Below are positions 5,949 through 10,629 of a stretch of 10,629 nucleotides of DNA, in pieces. Both the position numbers and the translations under genes were made by a program. The notes beneath the pieces were generated by a model. The model made no database searches, was not told where the DNA came from, and saw only the letters and a program-made list of their open reading frames with translations. The stretch comes from Prevotellaceae bacterium UBA4336. Lineage in GTDB: Bacteria > Bacteroidota > Bacteroidia > Bacteroidales > Bacteroidaceae. The stretch covers positions 1-10,629 of the forward strand of contig DGTM01000063.1 in the NCBI GenBank assembly GCA_002394305.1. The letters are read 5' to 3'. Numbering within the stretch: position 1 is the stretch's first letter; every line of letters begins with the position of its first letter.

Positions 5949-6002
5949 GCCCGGGACAAAAATATCGAGATTATTAACAACAGAAATAAAAAAGGTATTA
6001 GA

Positions 6003-9000
6003 ATGAGAAACTTTACACTATTCGTACTGGCTGTCCTCGTGTCGGCAGTCGGCAAGGCGCAGACAGCCGAGACGCTGCCCACGCTCAAACAAAAGTCCGC
6101 GAAAGTGTCTGCACTGCAGGCCTCGAAGAACATCAAGGAACAGCCCTCGCAAAAGATGCAGCAGAGGCAGGTCAACATGGAAGCCAAGCAGGGCGTCAGG
6201 GCAGCCCTGACCGGGCACGGCAAGGTGGCAGCAAAGGCTGGGAAGGCCGTCAAGTCGACCCGCAAGCGTGCTGCCGGCGAAGCCATCTACGAGCAGCCCG
6301 AAGGCGAACAGGTGCTCTACAGCCGTAGCGGCAGCGCATACTACACCACCTGGGGCTACGTCTTCAACACCACGCTGTCCGGAGCTGTGGGCAACGTCGT
6401 GTTCGGCGACGGCGGCAAGGTCTACATCAAGAACCTCGTCTCGCAGGCAGGAGCAAACACTTGGGTGGAAGGAACCCTTGTCGGAACCTCGAGCATACAG
6501 ATTCAGCTGCCCCAGGTGGCATTTGAATTTCCCGAAAACGGCTACAACCTCGTCGTGGCAAAGCTCAAGTATGACTCCGCCGAGCAGTGGTACGTCAAGT
6601 CGAGCAACCAGACCCTGACGCTCAGCTACAACAGCACGACGGGAGCCATCTCCTATACGAGCACACAGGAAATCATCGGCCTCATCTACGACGACGACGA
6701 AAGCTGGTCGGGCTACGCCGACTGGAACATCTCCTTCAAGAAGGTGACAGACCAGCTCACCGAAGCGCCCGAAGGACTCGAGACCGAGACGTACTCGCTG
6801 ACAGCCGACGGCTACGACGGCTCGCTGGTACAGGTCGGCTTCCAAGGCAGCGATGTCTACGTGCAGGGCCTCGACGTCAACCTGCCCGAGACATGGGTGA
6901 AGGGAACCATCAGCGGCGACAAGGTGACATTCACAAACAAACAGTACATCGGTGCAGACGAAGTGTCGGGCTACCATCAGTACCTCGTCTCGGCCACAGC
7001 AGAAGAAGTGTACGACCAGGAGTACGACGAATACTACACCCAGTACACGCTCGCCGACGGCGACATCACCTTCAAGTACGATGCCGTCACGAAGACGCTC
7101 TCCGAAAGCTCCACCTTCCTCATCAACGGCGGAAAGACTGTCGTTAACTACCTCTCGGCCCTGACGAACGCCAGGATTGCCCCCTTCACGGAAGTGGCAG
7201 CAACACCCGCTACGCCCGTCGTCAACGAACTCTTCGAGGGCGGCTACGGCTACTACCAGTCGGACTACGGCTGGGGCTACCTCGACTTCGACGTGAAGAC
7301 CGCCGACACCGAGGGCAACTACATCCTGCCCGAGAAACTGACCTATCAGCTCTGGGTAAAGGTGAACGGCGAGGAGCGCCCGCTTACGCTCTCAGGGTGG
7401 GACTACACACGCCAGGAAGACGAGACGCTCACCGAACTGCCATACAACTACTCGGACGACTGGGACATATACAGTATCGGCCAGAACAAAAACGTCTACT
7501 ACTACGTTGTCGGCCCCGAGGCATACGGCGTGCAGGCCATCTATCGCGGTGCAGGCGAGGAACACAGGTCGGAGATTGCATGGGCAGAGGTGCAGACGAT
7601 TGGCGCCGAGGTGCAGCCCGACGCTGCTTCTCCCGCCTATCCCGATGCCACGATTGGCGAGACAGACGGCAGAATCGACTACAGCCTCTATACAGGCGAC
7701 GAGGAGCTCAACACCGTGACGAACAACTCCAAGCCCGAGACCTACGACATCGCCATAAAGATTGACGACCCGTCACTCGTCGGCACACTCATAGAGAGCA
7801 TCACCTTCCCCCTGCAGGAAGTGGAGGGAGTCTCCAACCTCTCTGTCTTCCTCAGCTCGCAGCTTCGCGTCGAAGGCGGCAAGAACGCTGCCGACATCGT
7901 CGTGAAGGCCGCCAGTCCGGAGGAACCCGGCTTCGTCACCGTCACGCTCGATAAGCCCTACACCATCCCCGAGGGCGGTGTCTACGCAGGCTACTCGCTG
8001 ACCGTCGACGACGTTGAAGCGGTGGAAGCCAACGAGGCGCCCGTCGTCGTCACCGACCAGGCCAGCGAAGGCGGCCTCTACCTCCACACGTCCGACGGCT
8101 TCCTGAAGTGGCTCGACCTGGGCGACCTGTTCGGCGGCAGCGCAGCCATCACGGTAGGACTGGCAGGCGAGAGCATCAAGGCCAACGCCGCAGCAGTGGC
8201 AGACGGAGAGACCACCTACGCCCTGAGCGGCCAGCAGACCACCGTTCCCGTCACCATCGTCAACCACGGCTCGAACGGCATCCAGTCGGTTGAGCTGAGC
8301 TACACCGTAGCAGGACAGGCAGGCTCACAGACGTTCGACGTCGACGTCAGCGCCATCTACGGCGGAAAGACAAGCGTCTCGCTCACCGTTCCCGCCATCA
8401 GCGAGAAGGGCAACCACGAGCTTGCCATCACGGCTGCAAAGGTGAACAGCCAGGCAAACGAGGATCCCAATGCCGGAGCCACACAATCCCTCATCGTGCT
8501 GAACACACTGCCCAAGAAGCGTGCCCTGCTCGAGGAGTACACCGGCTTCTGGTGCGGATGGTGCCCGCGCGGATATGTCGGACTGGAACAGCTTGCCGTG
8601 CAATATCCCGACGAGTACATCCTGGCCAGCTACCACAACGGCGACGAGCTGGAAATCATGTCTTCCGGCAGCTTCCCCTCTCAGGTGGACGGCTTCCCAG
8701 CAGCATGGATGGACCGCGCAGTCAGCCTCGATGCCTACTACGGCACGGGCAACAAAGACTTCGGCATTGCCGACGACCTGGCACAGCGCAACAAGCTCTT
8801 CGGACAGGCCGACCTGACGCTCACGCCCAAGCTTAGCGACGACGGCAGCTCCGTCGGCATCACCACCGACGTCACCTTCCCCTACACACTCGAGGGCGGC
8901 AACTTCACCGTGGAATACCTGCTCCTGGCCGACGGACTGACCGACCCGAGCTGGGGACAGAGCAACTACTATGCCGGCGGCAATGCAGGCAATCCCGAGT

Positions 9001-9440
9001 ACATGGACGCGTTCACACAGACAACCGACGAGACAGTCTACGGCCTGCCCTTCAACGATGTCGTCGTGCTCACCTCCGAACTCCTCTACGGCTCGGGCAA
9101 CAACATCACAGATGCCGAAGCCGACACACCCGTCAGCCTCAGCTATTCCTTCAACCTCAGCGATGCCTACAACACGAGCAACCAGTCCGTCATCCAGGAC
9201 ACAGACAACCTGAAAGTCGTTGCCATCCTGATCAACAAGGAGACAGGCGAAGTGGTGAATGCAAACAAGGCAAACGTCGCCATCGCAACAGGAATATCGG
9301 AGATTCCGAATCCGAAGCTCCAGGTGCAGGGCTCTGAAGGCATCTACAACCTCTTGGGTGCACGCCGGCAGAAGGCCGTACGCGGCGTGAACATCTTCAA
9401 GCAGGCCGACGGCACAGTCCGCAAGGCCGTCGTCAAGTAA
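6003..9440 (+). CDS. Large secreted multidomain protein with Omp28-like thioredoxin fold
   Basis: A 1145-residue exported protein. The signal peptide MRNFTLFVLAVLVSAVGKA is probably cleaved after A19. Residues 30-85 are Lys/Gln/Arg-rich and probably helical. Two related beta modules follow, centred on VYIKNLVSQAGANTWVEGT (W154) and VYVQGLDVNLPETWVKGT (W298). Residues ~446-530 (LTYQLWVKVNGEERPLTL ... YYYVVGPEAYGVQAIYRGAGEEHRSEI) form a further module I recognise from Bacteroidales secreted proteins. From ~560 the protein follows the Omp28-type layout: beta-rich region, then KKRALLEEYTGFWCGWCP with the CxxC pair C851/C854 and a cis-Pro-like GFPAAW (P899), then another beta region. The last ~33 residues (1113-1145) are the surface-protein tail. 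It is probably exposed at the outer surface and could act in thiol-disulfide exchange or adhesion; substrate unknown. Start 6003 begins the signal peptide; the open frame extends upstream across the previous gene without coding meaning. Confidence 0.85.
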   Translation: MRNFTLFVLAVLVSAVGKAQTAETLPTLKQKSAKVSALQASKNIKEQPSQKMQQRQVNMEAKQGVRAALTGHGKVAAKAGKAVKSTRKRAAGEAIYEQPEGEQVLYSRSGSAYYTTWGYVFNTTLSGAVGNVVFGDGGKVYIKNLVSQAGANTWVEGTLVGTSSIQIQLPQVAFEFPENGYNLVVAKLKYDSAEQWYVKSSNQTLTLSYNSTTGAISYTSTQEIIGLIYDDDESWSGYADWNISFKKVTDQLTEAPEGLETETYSLTADGYDGSLVQVGFQGSDVYVQGLDVNLPETWVKGTISGDKVTFTNKQYIGADEVSGYHQYLVSATAEEVYDQEYDEYYTQYTLADGDITFKYDAVTKTLSESSTFLINGGKTVVNYLSALTNARIAPFTEVAATPATPVVNELFEGGYGYYQSDYGWGYLDFDVKTADTEGNYILPEKLTYQLWVKVNGEERPLTLSGWDYTRQEDETLTELPYNYSDDWDIYSIGQNKNVYYYVVGPEAYGVQAIYRGAGEEHRSEIAWAEVQTIGAEVQPDAASPAYPDATIGETDGRIDYSLYTGDEELNTVTNNSKPETYDIAIKIDDPSLVGTLIESITFPLQEVEGVSNLSVFLSSQLRVEGGKNAADIVVKAASPEEPGFVTVTLDKPYTIPEGGVYAGYSLTVDDVEAVEANEAPVVVTDQASEGGLYLHTSDGFLKWLDLGDLFGGSAAITVGLAGESIKANAAAVADGETTYALSGQQTTVPVTIVNHGSNGIQSVELSYTVAGQAGSQTFDVDVSAIYGGKTSVSLTVPAISEKGNHELAITAAKVNSQANEDPNAGATQSLIVLNTLPKKRALLEEYTGFWCGWCPRGYVGLEQLAVQYPDEYILASYHNGDELEIMSSGSFPSQVDGFPAAWMDRAVSLDAYYGTGNKDFGIADDLAQRNKLFGQADLTLTPKLSDDGSSVGITTDVTFPYTLEGGNFTVEYLLLADGLTDPSWGQSNYYAGGNAGNPEYMDAFTQTTDETVYGLPFNDVVVLTSELLYGSGNNITDAEADTPVSLSYSFNLSDAYNTSNQSVIQDTDNLKVVAILINKETGEVVNANKANVAIATGISEIPNPKLQVQGSEGIYNLLGARRQKAVRGVNIFKQADGTVRKAVVK

Positions 9441-9466
9441 CCGCTCATCGCAGCATCATCCGGCAC

Positions 9467-9511
9467 GAAGCGCCCTGTCTCCCCAAGCGGAAGTCAGGAC
9501 GCTTCTCTTTT
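9467..9511 (+). terminator. Intrinsic terminator after the Omp28-like gene
   Basis: Stem GAAGCG-C-CCTG (9467-9477) pairs with CAGG-A-CGCTTC (9495-9505), with a single C/A mismatch and a 17-nt loop, followed by TCTTTT (9506-9511). It lies 26 bp after the stop codon and separates the secreted-protein block from cysD. A smaller GC-rich hairpin (CCCC-TC-GGGG, around 9532-9541) follows. Confidence 0.6.
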
Positions 9512-9573
9512 CACCGGCACTTCCCTCTGTCCCCCTCGGGGAGAAGCCGTGTAATCACAAAAAAAGCTAATTT

Positions 9574-9605
9574 CTTGGCGCTTTGCGTGCTTTTTCGTAC
9601 CTTTG
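9574..9605 (+). promoter_or_regulatory. Bacteroidetes-type promoter for cysD
   Basis: CTTG (9574-9577), 20 nt, then TACCTTTG (9598-9605), 24 bp before the cysD ATG. The -7 region CGTACCTTTGCAC is almost identical to that of the metY promoter at 429-441. I see no regulator site I can name. Confidence 0.65.
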
Positions 9606-9629
9606 CACGCGAAATAAAAGAAAAAGTAC

Positions 9630-10538
9630 ATGTCAGAATACCGTTTGAGCCACCTCCAGGAACTTGAAGCCGAGTCCATCTACATCATCCGCGAGGTGGC
9701 AGCTGAGTTCGAAAACCCCGTCATGCTCTACAGCATCGGCAAGGACAGCAGCGTGATGGTGCGCCTGGCGGAGAAAGCATTCGCCCCGGGCAAAGTGCCC
9801 TTCCCGCTGATGCACATCGACAGCAAGTGGAAGTTCCGCGAGATGATAGAGTTCCGCGACCGCTACGCCAAGGAACACGGATGGAACCTCATCGTGGAGA
9901 GCAACATGGAGGCCTTCCGCGCAGGCGTGGGCCCCTTCACGCACGGCAGCAAGGTGCACACCGACCTGATGAAGACGAAGGCCCTGCTCGATGCGCTGGA
10001 GAAGTACAAGTTCGACGCAGCCTTCGGCGGCGCCCGTCGCGACGAAGAGAAGTCGAGGGCCAAGGAACGCATCTTCAGCTTCCGCGACCAGTTCAACCAG
10101 TGGGACCCCAAGAACCAGCGCCCCGAGCTCTGGGACATCTACAACAGCCGCATACACAAGGGCGAGAGCATCCGCGTCTTCCCCCTCTCGAACTGGACGG
10201 AACTCGACGTCTGGCAGTACATCCGCCTGGAGAACATCCCCATCGTACCCCTCTACTTCGCCAAGGAACGGCCCTGCGTGGAGATTGACGGCAACATCAT
10301 CATGGCGGACGACGACCGGCTGCCCAAGGAGCTGGTGCCGAAGATTCACATGCGCATGGTCCGCTTCCGCACACTCGGCTGCTGGCCCCTGACGGGAGCC
10401 GTGGAGTCGAACGCCACCACCATCGAGGAGATCGTGGAGGAGATGATGACCACCACGAAGAGCGAACGCACCACACGCGTCATCGACTTCGACCAGGAAG
10501 CCAGCATGGAGCAGAAGAAACGCGAAGGCTACTTCTGA
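9630..10538 (+). CDS. cysD: Sulfate adenylyltransferase subunit 2 (ATP sulfurylase small subunit)
   Basis: A 302-residue cytoplasmic protein, the same length as E. coli CysD. With the GTPase subunit CysN it converts sulfate and ATP to adenosine 5'-phosphosulfate, the first step of assimilatory sulfate reduction. It belongs to the PAPS-reductase/PP-loop family: the ATP-binding PP-loop is SIGKDS (35-40), and the conserved GGARRDEEKSRAKER lies at 133-147. FPLSNWTELDVWQYI and RFRTLGCWPLTGAVES are further CysD signatures. The gene is complete and starts 24 bp after its promoter. cysN is expected downstream but lies outside the window. Sulfide made by this pathway would supply MetY, encoded 7.5 kb upstream. 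Confidence 0.95.
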   Translation: MSEYRLSHLQELEAESIYIIREVAAEFENPVMLYSIGKDSSVMVRLAEKAFAPGKVPFPLMHIDSKWKFREMIEFRDRYAKEHGWNLIVESNMEAFRAGVGPFTHGSKVHTDLMKTKALLDALEKYKFDAAFGGARRDEEKSRAKERIFSFRDQFNQWDPKNQRPELWDIYNSRIHKGESIRVFPLSNWTELDVWQYIRLENIPIVPLYFAKERPCVEIDGNIIMADDDRLPKELVPKIHMRMVRFRTLGCWPLTGAVESNATTIEEIVEEMMTTTKSERTTRVIDFDQEASMEQKKREGYF

Positions 10539-10564
10539 CGCAGCCCCCCCGACAACATCGGCAC

Positions 10565-10629
10565 AACGTCAAAGAATCGCCGTCATAACGTCACAGAATC
10601 GTCATCATAACGTCACAGAATCGTCGTCA
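10565..10629 (+). repeat. 22-bp tandem repeat, at least three units, running off the window
   Basis: Units 10565-10586, 10587-10608 and 10609-10629 (the last cut by the window edge) follow one another without spacers. Each reads AACGTCA-[A/C]-AGAATCG followed by a variable [C/T]C[G/A]TCAT or CGTCA end. Units 2 and 3 differ by one base over their shared 21. It sits 26 bp after the cysD stop, where the link to a cysN gene would be expected. Copy number is likely to vary between strains. Confidence 0.8.

Noticed and set aside
5718..6002. Upstream extension of the 1145-residue protein into the 5165 gene
   Set aside because: The frame stays open by chance; the signal peptide begins at 6003 and the extension has no protein-like character.
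9512..9573. Second copy of the metY palindrome near the CCCC-TC-GGGG hairpin
   Set aside because: The short GC-rich stem resembles it only in composition; the 35-bp arms are not found here.
10565..10629. CRISPR array
   Set aside because: The 22-bp units are directly adjacent with no spacers and differ by substitutions, so this is a plain tandem repeat.

Overview
The window looks like a chromosome segment from a GC-rich member of the Bacteroidales, most likely Prevotella or a close relative. The evidence is the Bacteroidetes-type promoter (TTTG or TTG, then 19-20 nt, then TAnnTTTG) ahead of four transcription units, the lack of strong Shine-Dalgarno sites, a DUF4369-type lipoprotein, an Omp28-like thioredoxin-fold surface protein, and two secreted proteins with the 'LLGxR...G(L/V)...DGTV.RK..VK' tail common in this group. 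All convincing genes are on the + strand. I see no tRNA, rRNA, transposase, phage gene or CRISPR array.

Layout. Bases 1-678 are non-coding and repeat-rich. Two diverged 189-bp copies of a hairpin-rich palindromic element (23-211 and 473-661) flank a duplicated promoter region (296-350 and 384-438). Next is metY (679-2067), O-acetylhomoserine sulfhydrylase, whose frame holds a 102-bp palindromic element (1379-1480) adding exactly 34 codons. A second promoter (2083-2113) drives a tight three-gene unit: a lipoprotein (2139-2837), a PlsC-type acyltransferase (2842-3639) and a free-standing methionine synthase (MetH) activation domain (3636-4523). A 641-bp non-coding stretch follows, with a hairpin cluster and a 13-bp palindrome, ending in a third promoter. 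Two secreted proteins come next: a 223-aa protein (5165-5836) and a 1145-aa multidomain protein ending in an Omp28-like thioredoxin fold (6003-9440). Between them lies another palindromic repeat (5871-5948). After a terminator (9467-9511) and a fourth promoter, cysD (9630-10538) closes the gene set. A 22-bp tandem repeat runs off the right edge.

How the genes fit together. Three genes belong to sulfur and methionine metabolism: cysD (sulfate activation), metY (sulfide to homocysteine) and the MetH activation domain (keeps homocysteine-to-methionine methylation running). They are not one operon. The acyltransferase (phospholipid synthesis) and lipoprotein are linked by transcription, and the two surface proteins form their own block.

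The most striking feature is the number of unrelated small repeats in one 10-kb window, two of them inside essential-looking coding sequences. The best candidates for follow-up are the in-frame palindrome in metY, the structure-conserving 189-bp element that forms the metY leader, and the separate MetH activation domain that lacks two acidic residues expected at the AdoMet site.
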